The notes: generated by a model not told the origin, from the sequence alone. A stretch of 64,000 nucleotides of DNA from Metallococcus carri (GCF_011440275.1 NZ_JAAOIV010000003.1:62001-126000), one strand, 5' to 3'. Shown: positions 9,348 to 18,301, counted from the first letter of the stretch. Translations and numbers: made by a program.

Positions 9348-10052
9348 TCAGCGGTTGGTCGCGAACGGGCCCGGCCGGATCGAGATCGTCTCGTAGGTCG
9401 CGTCCGGCGAGGCGGTGAGCGCGGTGCGCACCGCCGTCGCCACCGACTCCGGGCGCAGAAACTCCTGCGGGTCATAGGGCCGGTTCTCAGAGGCCACGAG
9501 TTCGCGCTGCATGTCGGTGTCGACCCGGCCGGGATGCACCGAGCACACCCGGATGCCGTCCGGCCGCAGTTCCTCACGCAACACATCGGTGAGCGCGGTG
9601 AGCGCGAACTTCGAGGCCGGGTAGTGACCGCCCTTGCCCCGCGCCACCAACCCCGACCCGGAGTTGATCATCACCACCGTGCCCTGCGCCGCACGCAGCG
9701 GTTCGAGCAGCAGCCGGGTGAGGTCGGAGACGGCAATCACGTTGATCTCCAACATCTTTCGCCAGATCTCGCGTGTGGACTCGGGCGTCGTCCAGCCACC
9801 GGACACGCCAGCACTGTGCACGAGCCCGTCCAGGCGTTCGAGCCCGGCGGCCTGCACCGCCGCCTCCGTCGAGGCCTCGTCCGCGATATCGGCGACGAAG
9901 GGCGCCGCGGACGGCAGCGCGCGGCATACGGCATCGACATCGGCCGCGGACCGGCCACCGATCAGCAGGTGGTGGTCGTCGGCGAGCGCGTCGGCGATCG
10001 CGCGGCCGATGCCGCGCGTGGCTCCGGTGATGAGGACGGTGGGTTGGCTCAT
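9348..10052 (-). CDS. Short-chain dehydrogenase/reductase
   Basis: Classical SDR of 234 residues. The cofactor motif TGATRGIG is at residues 9-16, DIAD and HSAG (79-82) follow, and the catalytic Ser (about 131-133), Y144 and K148 (YPASK) are intact. The arginine after the glycine motif suggests NADP(H), an inference. Substrate unknown. It is transcribed leftward from just beyond the terminator of the ABC operon, so it is probably a separate unit. Its stop abuts the repeat array. Confidence 0.9.
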   Translation of the reverse strand: MSQPTVLITGATRGIGRAIADALADDHHLLIGGRSAADVDAVCRALPSAAPFVADIADEASTEAAVQAAGLERLDGLVHSAGVSGGWTTPESTREIWRKMLEINVIAVSDLTRLLLEPLRAAQGTVVMINSGSGLVARGKGGHYPASKFALTALTDVLREELRPDGIRVCSVHPGRVDTDMQRELVASENRPYDPQEFLRPESVATAVRTALTASPDATYETISIRPGPFATNR

Positions 10053-10086
10053 ACCCCCAACCTACGAGCAGCCCGGCGCATGAAAA

Positions 10087-10137
10087 CTCCTCGGGGCGGG
10101 CGAACTGACGAAAGGTCAGCCCACCCGCCCCGAGGAG
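10087..10137 (-). terminator. Rho-independent terminator after the sugar ABC operon
   Basis: A perfect 14-bp inverted repeat (10087-10100 with 10124-10137) encloses a smaller CTGAC/GTCAG hairpin. On the minus strand the stem is followed by four Us (from gaaaa at 10082-10086). It lies 15 bases past the stop of the ATPase gene. Confidence 0.88.
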
Positions 10138-10151
10138 CGGAAGCAACCGAA

Positions 10152-11465
10152 TTACGAGGCGCGCGCCTCACCGTCGGCAGCCGAACCGTCGGCGGCCGAC
10201 CGGTCGCCGGCTGAACGATCGGCGCCCTGGGCCTCACGGGCCCGGGCGCGCTCGAGTGCGGCCTTGCGCTGCTGTTCGGAGTCGCGGGCGATCTGCGCCG
10301 CCTTCTCGTCGTCCCGGGTGAGGTTCTCACCGGTCTCCGGGTTGAAGACGTGCATCATCGCCGGGTCGAAGGCGAACTGCGCCTCGTCGCCCTCCAGGAT
10401 GCGCGAGCGCGAGTCGAGGTTGACGATCATCTGGGTGCGCATCCCCTCGCCGTCGAGGTCGCGGTCGAGTTCGTCCAGCTTGGACTGCACCGCGTGGTCG
10501 GCCTCGTACGGGATGTAGGCGTACTGCTCGTTGCCCAGCCACTCGGTCTGGTCCACCACCGCGCTGAAGTGCACGCCATTCGGCACATCGGCGACCGAGG
10601 CGTCCTTGATGTACTCCGGGCGCAACCCGACGATGACGATGTCGAGACCCCGCAGCTTCTCGGCCAGCGGGCCACCCACCGGCACCTCGCAGAACGGCAG
10701 CTTGAGAGTGCTGCCGTCCACCCGGGCCGGGAGGAAGTTCATCGGCGGCGATCCGATGAAGCCCGCCACGAAGAGGTTGACCGGCTGTTCGTAGAGCTCG
10801 CGCGGCGAGGCGACCTGCTGCAGCACGCCCTTCTTCAGCACGGCCACCCGGTCACCGAGGGTCATCGCCTCGGTCTGGTCGTGCGTGACGTAGATGGTGG
10901 TCACGCCGAGCCGACGCTGCATGCGCGCGATCTCGGTGCGCATCTGGCCACGCAGCTTGGCGTCCAGGTTGGACAGCGGCTCGTCGAAGAGGAAGGCTTC
11001 GGCGTCGCGGACGATGGCCCGCCCCATCGCGACGCGCTGCCGCTGACCACCGGACAGGTTCGCCGGCTTGCGCTCGAGGTGGTCCTTCAACTCCAGCATG
11101 TTCGCCGCGTCGTTGACCTTGGAGCGGATCTCGTCGTCGCTGTGCTTGCCCTTGGCCAGTCGCAGCGGGAAGGCGATGTTCTCGAACACCGTGAGGTGCG
11201 GGTAGAGCGCGTAGTTCTGGAACACCATCGACAGGTTGCGGTCCCGCGGCGCGAGGTCGTTGACCCGCTTGCCGTTGATCAGCAGGTCTCCGGAGGTGAT
11301 GTCCTCCAGACCCACAACCATCCGCAGCAGCGTCGACTTGCCGCACCCGGACGGGCCCACGAGGATCATGAATTCCCCGTCGGCGATGTCCAGGGACACG
11401 TCGTTGACTGCCGGGAATCCGTCGCCGTACTTCTTGACGATGTTCTTCAGCTCGATGCTTGACAT
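10152..11465 (-). CDS. sugC: ABC transporter ATP-binding protein, SugC/UgpC/MsmK type
   Basis: Energises carbohydrate import. Walker A GPSGCGKST is at residues 37-45, signature LSGGQ at 137-141, Walker B ending at D161-E162 and the switch histidine H195. The C-terminal third is the TOBE-type regulatory domain of sugar importers (GLRPEYI). The last 50 residues are a low-complexity Ala/Arg/Glu and AADGSAADG tail not expected in the family. The gene is last in the lpqY-sugA-sugB-sugC order and is followed by a strong terminator. UgpC is the alternative database name; the substrate is inferred from the operon. Confidence 0.88.
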   Translation of the reverse strand: MSSIELKNIVKKYGDGFPAVNDVSLDIADGEFMILVGPSGCGKSTLLRMVVGLEDITSGDLLINGKRVNDLAPRDRNLSMVFQNYALYPHLTVFENIAFPLRLAKGKHSDDEIRSKVNDAANMLELKDHLERKPANLSGGQRQRVAMGRAIVRDAEAFLFDEPLSNLDAKLRGQMRTEIARMQRRLGVTTIYVTHDQTEAMTLGDRVAVLKKGVLQQVASPRELYEQPVNLFVAGFIGSPPMNFLPARVDGSTLKLPFCEVPVGGPLAEKLRGLDIVIVGLRPEYIKDASVADVPNGVHFSAVVDQTEWLGNEQYAYIPYEADHAVQSKLDELDRDLDGEGMRTQMIVNLDSRSRILEGDEAQFAFDPAMMHVFNPETGENLTRDDEKAAQIARDSEQQRKAALERARAREAQGADRSAGDRSAADGSAADGEARAS

Positions 11466-11511
11466 TGGTTTCTCCTGCTTTCGAGAAGATCTCGTATGAC
11501 GATGGGCCCGG

Positions 11512-12375
11512 TCAGCCCTTGACGGCGCCGGAGGTCAGGCCGGCCACGATCCGCCGCTGGAAGAGCAGCACCAGGATCACGACCGGGATGGTGACGATGA
11601 CCGCGGCCGCACAGATCGCTCCGGTCGGCTGGGTGAACTGACTGGCTCCGGTGAAGAACGCCAGCGCGGCGGGCACGGTTCGCGCGTTATTGGACGAGGT
11701 GAGGTTCACCGCGAAGACGAAGTCGTTCCACGCGGTGAAGAACGCGATGATCGCCGTGGTGAAGACACCCGGCGCGGCCAGCGGGGCGATGACCTTGCGG
11801 AAGGCCTGCCAGCTGGTGGCGCCGTCGACCTGCGCGGCCTGCTCCATCTCCCACGGGATCTGCTGGAAGAAGGCCGACAGCGTCCAGATGGACAGCGGCA
11901 CGGTGAGCGACAGGTAGGGGATGATCAGGCCGATCTTGGTGTCGAACAACCCGATCTGCCGCCACAGGTTGAACAGCGGCGTCACCATCGCGATGACCGG
12001 GAAGAAGGACACCGCGAGCGCCGTGGTCAAGATGAGGCGCTTGCCCGGAAAGTCCAGCCGGGAGATCGCGTAGGCGCAGAAGGTCGCGAGCAGCACCGCG
12101 ATGAAGGTCGCGACCAGGCAGATGATGATCGAGTTCAGCAGCGCCGGGTTGAACAACTCGCTCGCGCCACCGGTGAGGATCAGCCGGTAGTTGTCCAGCG
12201 ACGGGCTCTTGGGCCAGAAGTTGCCGAACATGTTCTTGGACGGGTCGGCCAGTGCGGCGTCGCTCTTCAGCGAGGTCGCCACGATCCACAGGATCGGGAT
12301 GATCGTCCAGATCATGATCGGGATCGAGACGGCCGCCAGACCCCATTTGGTCTTGTCGGAGATATTGCTTTCCAC
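11512..12375 (-). CDS. sugB: Sugar ABC transporter permease, SugB-like
   Basis: Inner-membrane permease of 287 residues with six predicted helices. The ATPase-coupling EAA loop reads EMEQAAQVDGATSWQAFRKV, followed by PLAAPG as in MalG-type permeases. The N-terminus starts with GTG 12375, three bases after the stop of the upstream permease. Its place as the second permease matches sugB in the mycobacterial trehalose importer. Confidence 0.85.
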   Translation of the reverse strand: MESNISDKTKWGLAAVSIPIMIWTIIPILWIVATSLKSDAALADPSKNMFGNFWPKSPSLDNYRLILTGGASELFNPALLNSIIICLVATFIAVLLATFCAYAISRLDFPGKRLILTTALAVSFFPVIAMVTPLFNLWRQIGLFDTKIGLIIPYLSLTVPLSIWTLSAFFQQIPWEMEQAAQVDGATSWQAFRKVIAPLAAPGVFTTAIIAFFTAWNDFVFAVNLTSSNNARTVPAALAFFTGASQFTQPTGAICAAAVIVTIPVVILVLLFQRRIVAGLTSGAVKG

Positions 12376-12378
12376 GGC

Positions 12379-13332
12379 TCAGTTCCTCCCACCGGTCAGG
12401 TCGACCTTGAAGAGTTTGACGAAGATGAACGCGATGATCAGGACGATCAGGAACAAGATCACCGCGAGCGCCGAGCCCATGCCGATCTCGACCCGGTCGA
12501 TCGTCTCGGTGCCGACGAGCATCGACAGCGTGAGCGTCTTGTTCGCGCCGCCGGTCATCACATAGGGGTTGTCGTAAATGCGGACCGCGTCCAGCGTGCG
12601 GAAGAGCACCGCCACCATCAGCGCCGCCTTCATGTTGGGCAGGATCACCTTGGTCAGGCGCTGCCACCAGGTGGCGCCGTCGACCTTCGCCGCCTCCTCC
12701 TGGGCGCTGTCGACCTGAGCCAGGCCGGCCAGCAGGAGCAGCGACATGAAGGGCGTGGTCTTCCAGATCTCCGACAGGCAGATGATCAGCAGCGAGGACC
12801 AGCGGCCACCGAACCAGTCGTAGTTGAGGTCCCAGGCACCGAAGGTGAAGAAGTTCAGCCAGTGGTTGAAGAAGCCGGTGTCGAATTTCGCGGCATACAG
12901 CCAGGAGAACGCCGAGACCACGGTGATGATCGAGTACGGGATCAGCACGACCGTGCGCAGCGTCCGCCGCGGTATGACGATCTTGTTCATCACCATGGCG
13001 ATGCCCATGCCGAGGATCAACTCGAAGATCAGGGTGACGATCACGATGATGAAGGTCGTCACGAAGGCCTGCCAGAACAGCGGGTCACCGAGCGCGGTCA
13101 CATAGTTGCCGAGGAAGACGAACCTGCGTCCGGTCGGGTCGGTGAGCCGGTAGTTGAACAGCGACAGGTAGATCGCGTAGACGATCGGGTAGAGCGTGAC
13201 GAACAGCATGACCAGGAAGGCCGGCCCGGCGAGCTTCCAGCCGAGGGAGCGCTCACCGCGCGCCCGGTCCGACAGCTTGGCCTTCTTCGGCCCTGCCGCG
13301 GTGGACCTGCCGGTGTCGATAGCGGTGCTCAT
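12379..13332 (-). CDS. sugA: Sugar ABC transporter permease, SugA-like
   Basis: MalF-type permease of 317 residues with six or more helices and a long basic N-terminus (KKAKLSDRARGERSLGWK). The EAA loop reads EEAAKVDGATWWQRLTKV and is followed by LPNMKAAL. ATG 13332 overlaps the stop of the binding-protein gene in an ATGA junction, so translation is coupled. Together with the next permease it should form the channel. Confidence 0.85.
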   Translation of the reverse strand: MSTAIDTGRSTAAGPKKAKLSDRARGERSLGWKLAGPAFLVMLFVTLYPIVYAIYLSLFNYRLTDPTGRRFVFLGNYVTALGDPLFWQAFVTTFIIVIVTLIFELILGMGIAMVMNKIVIPRRTLRTVVLIPYSIITVVSAFSWLYAAKFDTGFFNHWLNFFTFGAWDLNYDWFGGRWSSLLIICLSEIWKTTPFMSLLLLAGLAQVDSAQEEAAKVDGATWWQRLTKVILPNMKAALMVAVLFRTLDAVRIYDNPYVMTGGANKTLTLSMLVGTETIDRVEIGMGSALAVILFLIVLIIAFIFVKLFKVDLTGGRN

Positions 13333-14651
13333 AGCAGCGACTTCCCCTTCAACACGTTGAGGATGAATGACTGGGCCTGGCCAGGAGTGCTCTGGTTGAC
13401 CGACCCGGGCGGGCTGAACTTCTGCTGCAGCCCGGTGGAGATATCGCCGTAGTACTGCGACTGCGGCCGCGGCACCGCGTGCTGGAGCGACGTGCGGATC
13501 ACGTCGGCGATCCCGTTCGGGAAGGCCTTCTTGACCTCGGGGTCATCGAACACCGACTTGGAACTGGCCGGGTTGCCGGTCTTGACCATGTACATCGCCT
13601 GGTTCTTGGTGGAGGTGATGCACTTGATCGCGTCATACGCGAGGGCGGGGTTCTTGCTGGACTTGCCGACCGCCAGCTCGATGCCACCGAAGGGTGGCGC
13701 CGAAGTCTTGCCCGCGACGGTCTGCGGATATTCCGTGGCGGCGACATCCTTCAGCCAGGGGATCTTGGGTGTCGTGCCACTGAGCGCGGCATACACATAA
13801 GGCCAGTTGACCAGGAACCCACTGGTGGAATTGGACTGGAACAGGTTGAGCGCCGCGGTCTCGTCGGCCGAGCCGACCGCCGGACCGCCGACCCCGGAGG
13901 TGGCGACCTGGTTGATGATCTTGGCCGCGTCCTTGCCCGCCTGGCTGTCCACGCCGAGCTTGAGGTTCTCGTAGTTCGCACCCGGGTTGGACACGATCTT
14001 GCCGCCGGCGCCGGAGATCAGGGCGCTGATCCACACGGTGTAGCCCTCGTAGAGCTTGCCCTGCACGCCGATCTTGGTGTTGGTCTTCTTGGCCGCACCG
14101 ATGATCTGCTCCCAGGTCACCGGCTTGCTCATGTCGAGCCCGGCCTTCTGAGCGACCGACTTGCGATACCAGAGCAACTGGGTGTTGGCCCAGAACGGCA
14201 CCGCGACCAGCTTGCCCTTCCACTTGGACGCGTCGATCGCGGACTGCACGCGGTCGGCGGTGAAGTCCTGCTCCATCGCGGCCGGCACCGGTGCGAGATA
14301 GCCCGCCTCGGCGAATTCGGCCACGAACACCGGGTCGATGCTCATCAGGTCCATGCTGCTGTCACCGGCCGCAAGGCGGCGCAGCAGCTGGGTGCGCTGG
14401 TCGCTCGCGCTGTTGGGCAACTGCTGGATGCTGATCTTGTACTTGCCACCGGACGCGTTGGTGCACGTCTTGGCGATCTGCGCCTGGCCACCCTTGGTGG
14501 GGTCGGCGCCACCGCCGTCGGGGTTGATGTACCACGTGAGCGTCGGCGCGCCGCCGCTCGAACTGCTGCCACACGCCGCGACACCCATGCTCGCGACGAG
14601 CGCCGAGGCCAGCCCGAAGGCGACTCCGCGTCGTGGTCGGGGACTTCTCAT
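13329..14651 (-). CDS. lpqY: Extracellular sugar-binding lipoprotein, LpqY-like
   Basis: Solute-binding lipoprotein. The first 28 residues are a lipoprotein signal (basic n-region RSPRPRRG, hydrophobic core, lipobox VAAC). The mature part resembles mycobacterial LpqY: SASDQRTQLLRRLAAGD, MSIDPVFVAEFAEAGY and the NTQLLWYRKS segment. LpqY-SugABC recycles trehalose released from trehalose monomycolate in mycobacteria; an organism without mycolates would use it simply for trehalose or a related disaccharide. I prefer ATG 14651 because AGGGAG lies 8 bases upstream; an ATG at 14687 would add 12 charged residues. Confidence 0.85.
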   Translation of the reverse strand: MRSPRPRRGVAFGLASALVASMGVAACGSSSSGGAPTLTWYINPDGGGADPTKGGQAQIAKTCTNASGGKYKISIQQLPNSASDQRTQLLRRLAAGDSSMDLMSIDPVFVAEFAEAGYLAPVPAAMEQDFTADRVQSAIDASKWKGKLVAVPFWANTQLLWYRKSVAQKAGLDMSKPVTWEQIIGAAKKTNTKIGVQGKLYEGYTVWISALISGAGGKIVSNPGANYENLKLGVDSQAGKDAAKIINQVATSGVGGPAVGSADETAALNLFQSNSTSGFLVNWPYVYAALSGTTPKIPWLKDVAATEYPQTVAGKTSAPPFGGIELAVGKSSKNPALAYDAIKCITSTKNQAMYMVKTGNPASSKSVFDDPEVKKAFPNGIADVIRTSLQHAVPRPQSQYYGDISTGLQQKFSPPGSVNQSTPGQAQSFILNVLKGKSLL

Positions 14652-14692
14652 GTTGTGCTCCCTGCCGTTGGTTCGGCTTTTGTTCACCCCGC

Positions 14693-14720
14693 GTTATACC
14701 GCAGTCGTGAGCTATGTCAC
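14693..14720 (-). promoter_or_regulatory. lpqY operon promoter
   Basis: On the minus strand GTGACA (14715-14720) is one mismatch from TTGACA, and TATAAC (14693-14698) is a good -10, with a 16-base spacer. It lies 42 bases upstream of the lpqY ATG at 14651. The -35 hexamer is inside the palindrome at 14704-14723. Confidence 0.6.
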
Positions 14721-14723
14721 GAC
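14704..14723. promoter_or_regulatory. Operator candidate over the lpqY promoter
   Basis: A perfect 7-bp dyad, GTCGTGA at 14704-14710 and TCACGAC at 14717-14723, with 6 bases between. It covers the -35 box and part of the spacer of the lpqY promoter, where a repressor would block polymerase. No regulator gene is adjacent, so the factor is encoded elsewhere; LacI or ROK family control is common for such operons. Confidence 0.6.
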
Positions 14724-14855
14724 ATACGACCTTACTGAATTCCGCACGTATGGCGAGGGTCCGCGATCGGCACCCTCTCGGGTGGACCCTCCAGAGCGCG
14801 TTCGGCGAGCGCAACTAGGGTGATCGGAGAGGGCCTCGAGCGAACAGGAGCTGGC

Positions 14856-15413
14856 ATGGGAGCGGACGCGCACAAGGCAGCGAGTGAGCAGGACACGGCG
14901 GCGGCACCGATGGCTAGCGAGCACGCCTTCGATGACCTGATCGCAGCGAACCGGAAGTTCGCAGATTCGTTCGCGCTCAAGGGTTTTGACGGTGTGGCGG
15001 CCGCTGGCGTGGCGATCGTGACCTGCATGGACAGCCGCATCGACCCGTTGGGGATGCTGGGACTCAAGCCGGGCGACGCGAAGATCTTCCGCAATCCCGG
15101 CGGCCGCGTCTCAGAGGCGGCGCTGGAGGCGCTCGTGCTCGGCGTGCATCTGCTCAATGTGCGGCGTGTCCTGGTCATCCCGCACACGCGGTGCGCGATG
15201 ACCTCGATGACCGAGCCGCAACTGCGGGACAAGATCACCGAACTGTCCGGCGTCGACGCGCACTGGAGCCACTTCCACGTGGTCGAAGACCAGGAGCGCG
15301 CGTTGCGCGAGGACGTCGGCAAGGTGCGCAGCCACCCGCTCATCCCGGCGCGGGTGGACTGCGCTGGTTTCATCTACGACGTCGACACCGGGCTGCTCGA
15401 CCGTCGCGTGTGA
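14856..15413 (+). CDS. Beta-class carbonic anhydrase-like protein
   Basis: Interconverts CO2 and bicarbonate. The zinc ligands are visible: C57 and D59 with R61 (VTCMDSRID), then H110 and C113 (IPHTRC). The usual HTxCG is HTRCAM here, a variation seen in the shorter beta-carbonic anhydrases. 185 residues. ATG 14856 is preceded by CAGGAG at good spacing, so the upstream extension is rejected. Divergent from the sugar operon. Confidence 0.85.
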   Translation: MGADAHKAASEQDTAAAPMASEHAFDDLIAANRKFADSFALKGFDGVAAAGVAIVTCMDSRIDPLGMLGLKPGDAKIFRNPGGRVSEAALEALVLGVHLLNVRRVLVIPHTRCAMTSMTEPQLRDKITELSGVDAHWSHFHVVEDQERALREDVGKVRSHPLIPARVDCAGFIYDVDTGLLDRRV

Positions 15414-15426
15414 GAGCGCTGTCGGC

Positions 15427-15855
15427 TCAGGCGGGGACGCCCTTGACGGTGACGTCGATATTGCCGCGGGTGGCCTTGGAGTAGGGGCACACCTCGTGTG
15501 CCTTCTCGGCCAGGCGCTGGGCGGTCTCGGCGTCGACGCCGGCGATCTGGGCGGTGATCTCGACGGCGAGGCCGAAGCCGGAGTCGGTCTTGCCGAGAGT
15601 CGCGGCCGCGGTGACCGGCGCCTGGCTGGCGTCGATGCCCTCGGCCTCGGCGACCTTGGCCAGCGCGCCGCCGAAGCAGGCGGAATAGCCGGCCGCGAAG
15701 AGGGTCTCCGGGTTGGCCTTCGGGTTGCTCGCGCTGCCCGGCTTGCCGAGGGCGAGGTCGACGACACCGTCCTCGCTCTTGACCCGTCCGTCGCGGCCGC
15801 CCTGGGAGGTCGCGGCGATCGTGTAGAGCGTCTCGTTGAGGGACTCGTGCGGCAT
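15427..15855 (-). CDS. ohr: Organic hydroperoxide resistance protein, Ohr/OsmC family
   Basis: Thiol peroxidase that reduces organic hydroperoxides. Both redox cysteines are present, C60 (GYSACF) and C123 (EVCPYSKA), and the start YTIAATSQGGRDGRV matches Ohr rather than OsmC. 142 residues, typical. AAGGAG lies 7 bases upstream of ATG 15855. No adjacent OhrR regulator is seen. It converges with the carbonic anhydrase with a 13-base gap. Confidence 0.92.
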   Translation of the reverse strand: MPHESLNETLYTIAATSQGGRDGRVKSEDGVVDLALGKPGSASNPKANPETLFAAGYSACFGGALAKVAEAEGIDASQAPVTAAATLGKTDSGFGLAVEITAQIAGVDAETAQRLAEKAHEVCPYSKATRGNIDVTVKGVPA

Positions 15856-15969
15856 CGAAACTCCTTGGTGTGTGCGCCCGGCACGGGGTCGGCCGGGTCC
15901 ACTGACGCCAACGAGCGGTGCGCACTTGCCCTTCCCGCTCGCCCACCATGCGGACCGTAGGGTGAGGTC

Positions 15970-16767
15970 ATGCAGGTGACCGGGCTGTTCGTCCACCCCG
16001 TCAAGAGCACGGCGATCCGTCCGGTCCCCGAGGCGTATGCCGGCCGCGCGGGCCTGCGCGGCGACCGCGAGTGGATGGTCGTCGACGCGGAGGGTCAACT
16101 CGTGACCGCCCGCGAGTTGCCGGCGCTGTTTCGCATCACCGCCGACAGCGACGACCGGGGCGACCTGTGGCTGCGCGCCGACGGGCTGCCTGAGCTGCAG
16201 GTGCCTCGGCCCGCCGCGGGCGCTGTGCCGGTGCGGATGTTCACCCGGCCCCCGATGACCGCCCGGCCGGCAGACCCGCGGGCCACCGCCTGGCTGGAGG
16301 CCGCGACCGGCCGAGCCGGGTTGCGCCTGGTGTGGTGCGATGACCCCACCCGCCGCACGCTCAACCCGGCCTTCACCCGCGAAGGCGACCACGCGGCATA
16401 CCAGGACAACTCACCGGTCACCCTGCTCGGCGAGGAATCGGTGCGACAACTCAACGAGTGGATCGGATCAGATCCGTTGTCGCACAACAGATTTCGGCCC
16501 AACGTCGTGATCAGCGGTGCAGCTGCGTTCGCCGAGGACGGCTGGCGGCGGATCCGCATCGGCGCGGTGCCCTTCCGCGTGGGCCGCCGGGTCGACCGTT
16601 GCGTGATGACGACCATCGACCCGGTGTCGGCGGTCAAGGGCAAGGAGCCGATTCGCACCCTGGCTCGGCACCGTCGCGAGGACGGCAAGACCTGGATGGC
16701 GGTCCATCTGCTGCCGGACGGCGAGGGCACGATCCGCGTGGGCGATCCGGTGATCGTCGATGACTGA
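15970..16767 (+). CDS. MOSC domain protein, YcbX-like
   Basis: 265 residues: an N-terminal MOSC beta-barrel (VTGLFVHPVKSTAIRPV) and the C-terminal MOSC domain with the conserved cysteine in RCVMTTIDP and the SPVTLLGEESV motif. MOSC proteins handle sulfur or molybdenum-cofactor chemistry and YcbX-like members reduce N-hydroxylated compounds; which applies cannot be told. Its stop overlaps the next start by 8 bases. Confidence 0.88.
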   Translation: MQVTGLFVHPVKSTAIRPVPEAYAGRAGLRGDREWMVVDAEGQLVTARELPALFRITADSDDRGDLWLRADGLPELQVPRPAAGAVPVRMFTRPPMTARPADPRATAWLEAATGRAGLRLVWCDDPTRRTLNPAFTREGDHAAYQDNSPVTLLGEESVRQLNEWIGSDPLSHNRFRPNVVISGAAAFAEDGWRRIRIGAVPFRVGRRVDRCVMTTIDPVSAVKGKEPIRTLARHRREDGKTWMAVHLLPDGEGTIRVGDPVIVDD

Positions 16768-17635
16768 CCCGCAACCCGGCTGGTATTCCGACCCCGCCGA
16801 CCCCGACCGGTTGCGCTGGTGGGACGGGATGCGCTGGACGCCCGCGGTGCAGCAACGGGTGACCACGCCGGGCGAACGGCTCGCCACGATGGACCGCACG
16901 ATGGGCCGGCTCCGCGCGCGCGACCCTCGGCCGTTCGGGTGGCTGGTCGTCGTCGTGCCAGTCCTCGCGATCGTGGGTGGTCAGCTCGTGCTCTCCGGCG
17001 TCTCGGCGAGCCTGCTTCCCACGGGGTATGCCGCCCGCATCAGCCTGGTGCTTGCCCTGATGGCCGGCGCGGAACTCTTCGCCGGGGCCCTCGGGCTGCT
17101 GGCGGCCCGGCCGGTGGCGGCGCGCTTCGGCTGGGGCGACGCGTGGGGTGTGCGCCGGCCCAGACTGTCCGACCTCGCCGCGGCGGCGGCCGGCGTGGCC
17201 CTGGTCTTCGCGACGCGGATGGTGATCGGCGTCGCCGCCCAGGTGCTCACGAACGGGCGCGCGGTGCAGGAGTCGAGCAACCTGCACCTGCCACGGATGC
17301 CGGTGTTGGCGGCGCTGGGCTTCCTGGTGGTGGCGGCCGTGATCGCACCGGTCGTCGAGGAATTCCTCTTCCGCGGGCTGTTGCTGCGAGCGCTGGCCCG
17401 GCGCTGGTCGTTCTGGCCGGCCGCGGTGGCGTCGTCGGCGGCCTTCGGCCTGCTGCACACCTACCAGGTGACGACACTGCTCGGTGCGGCCACGCTGGGC
17501 CTGGTGGTCTTCCTGCTCGGCCTGGTCAACTGCCTGCTGGTGCGCGCCACCGACTCGATCGTGCCCGGCATCGTGGTGCACGCGGTGTTCAACGCGCTGG
17601 CCGTGGTGGTCAGCATCCTGTCGGCCGGCGGTTAG
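16760..17635 (+). CDS. DUF2510 plus CPBP intramembrane protease
   Basis: Residues 1-30 are a DUF2510 motif (PQPGWYSDPADPDRLRWWDG), a cytoplasmic tryptophan-rich patch common on actinobacterial membrane proteins. Seven or so helices follow, with the CPBP (Abi/CAAX prenyl protease) motifs EEFLFRG at about residue 198, HTYQ at about 234 and a further conserved histidine in the last helix (VVHAVFNA). Such proteins are membrane-embedded metalloproteases; the substrate is unknown. The start overlaps the MOSC gene and the end overlaps the convergent TetR gene by 4 bases. Confidence 0.88.
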   Translation: MTDPQPGWYSDPADPDRLRWWDGMRWTPAVQQRVTTPGERLATMDRTMGRLRARDPRPFGWLVVVVPVLAIVGGQLVLSGVSASLLPTGYAARISLVLALMAGAELFAGALGLLAARPVAARFGWGDAWGVRRPRLSDLAAAAAGVALVFATRMVIGVAAQVLTNGRAVQESSNLHLPRMPVLAALGFLVVAAVIAPVVEEFLFRGLLLRALARRWSFWPAAVASSAAFGLLHTYQVTTLLGAATLGLVVFLLGLVNCLLVRATDSIVPGIVVHAVFNALAVVVSILSAGG

Positions 17636-18243
17636 GGCCGGCACCCGCCGACGAGGCGGAGCACCAGGTCGCGCCAGCCGGCGATGAGCTCGGCCTCGCT
17701 CAGACCGCGCTCGAGCAGCTGGCTGACGACATCGGCGTCGAGCGTGCCGACCAGGGCTTCGGATAGCACCTCCAGGTGCGCGTCCACGCCGAGCTGTCGC
17801 AGCAGCATCCGCACGTGCGTCATCGAGACCTGGCGAGCGGGGACGTCATACTTGCCGGTCGGTGTGCGCGCGATCTCGCGGAAGAGCTGACCGTGGACGG
17901 CATGCAACCGCAGCCGCCCCTCGCCGAAGGCGAGCAAGCGGTCGAGCGGCGCGGCGCCGGGGCCGAGGGGTGGAGCGCCCTGGAGCATGCCGCGCTGGAA
18001 GTCTCGCTCGGTCTCGTCGGTCAGCGCCGCGAGCAGCCCGCTGCGGCTGCCGAAGGCGCGGAACACTGTGCCCTTACCCACACCGGCGCGCTCGGCCACG
18101 CGGTCCATGGTGATCGCGTCGACGCCTTCGCTTTGCACGAGTTCGACTGCGGCACAAAGGATTCGGTCGGAGTTGGCGGCGGCATCACGCCGCACTCGGG
18201 TCGGCGGACCGGCCACGGGCAGCAGGCGGGACGGGGTCGGCAT
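17632..18243 (-). CDS. TetR-family regulator of the adjacent FMN reductase
   Basis: 203 residues with a TetR helix-turn-helix at about residues 40-65 (ITMDRVAERAGVGKGTVFRAF) read from the first 85 residues. ATG 18243 is chosen because it leaves a compact N-terminus; an upstream ATG at 18282 falls inside the palindrome. The gene is divergent from the FMN reductase at 18344, and a 20-bp near-perfect palindrome lies between them, the usual layout for a local repressor. Confidence 0.88.
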   Translation of the reverse strand: MPTPSRLLPVAGPPTRVRRDAAANSDRILCAAVELVQSEGVDAITMDRVAERAGVGKGTVFRAFGSRSGLLAALTDETERDFQRGMLQGAPPLGPGAAPLDRLLAFGEGRLRLHAVHGQLFREIARTPTGKYDVPARQVSMTHVRMLLRQLGVDAHLEVLSEALVGTLDADVVSQLLERGLSEAELIAGWRDLVLRLVGGCRP

Positions 18244-18281
18244 ACGGCCATTGTCCCATCCGGGGTTGCGCGTTGGGAACA

Positions 18282-18301
18282 AAGCGGACTACGGTCCGTT
18301 T
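18282..18301. promoter_or_regulatory. TetR operator candidate
   Basis: AAGCGGAC (18282-18289) and GTCCGTTT (18294-18301) form a dyad with one mismatch and a 4-base centre. It sits in the 100-base gap between the divergent TetR and FMN reductase genes, 42 bases before the reductase ATG, so it could serve both promoters. Confidence 0.65.

Noticed and set aside
16760-17635. Abi phage-defence protein
   Set aside because: CPBP proteins share the Abi name historically, but nothing nearby points to defence; housekeeping membrane protease is the safer call.
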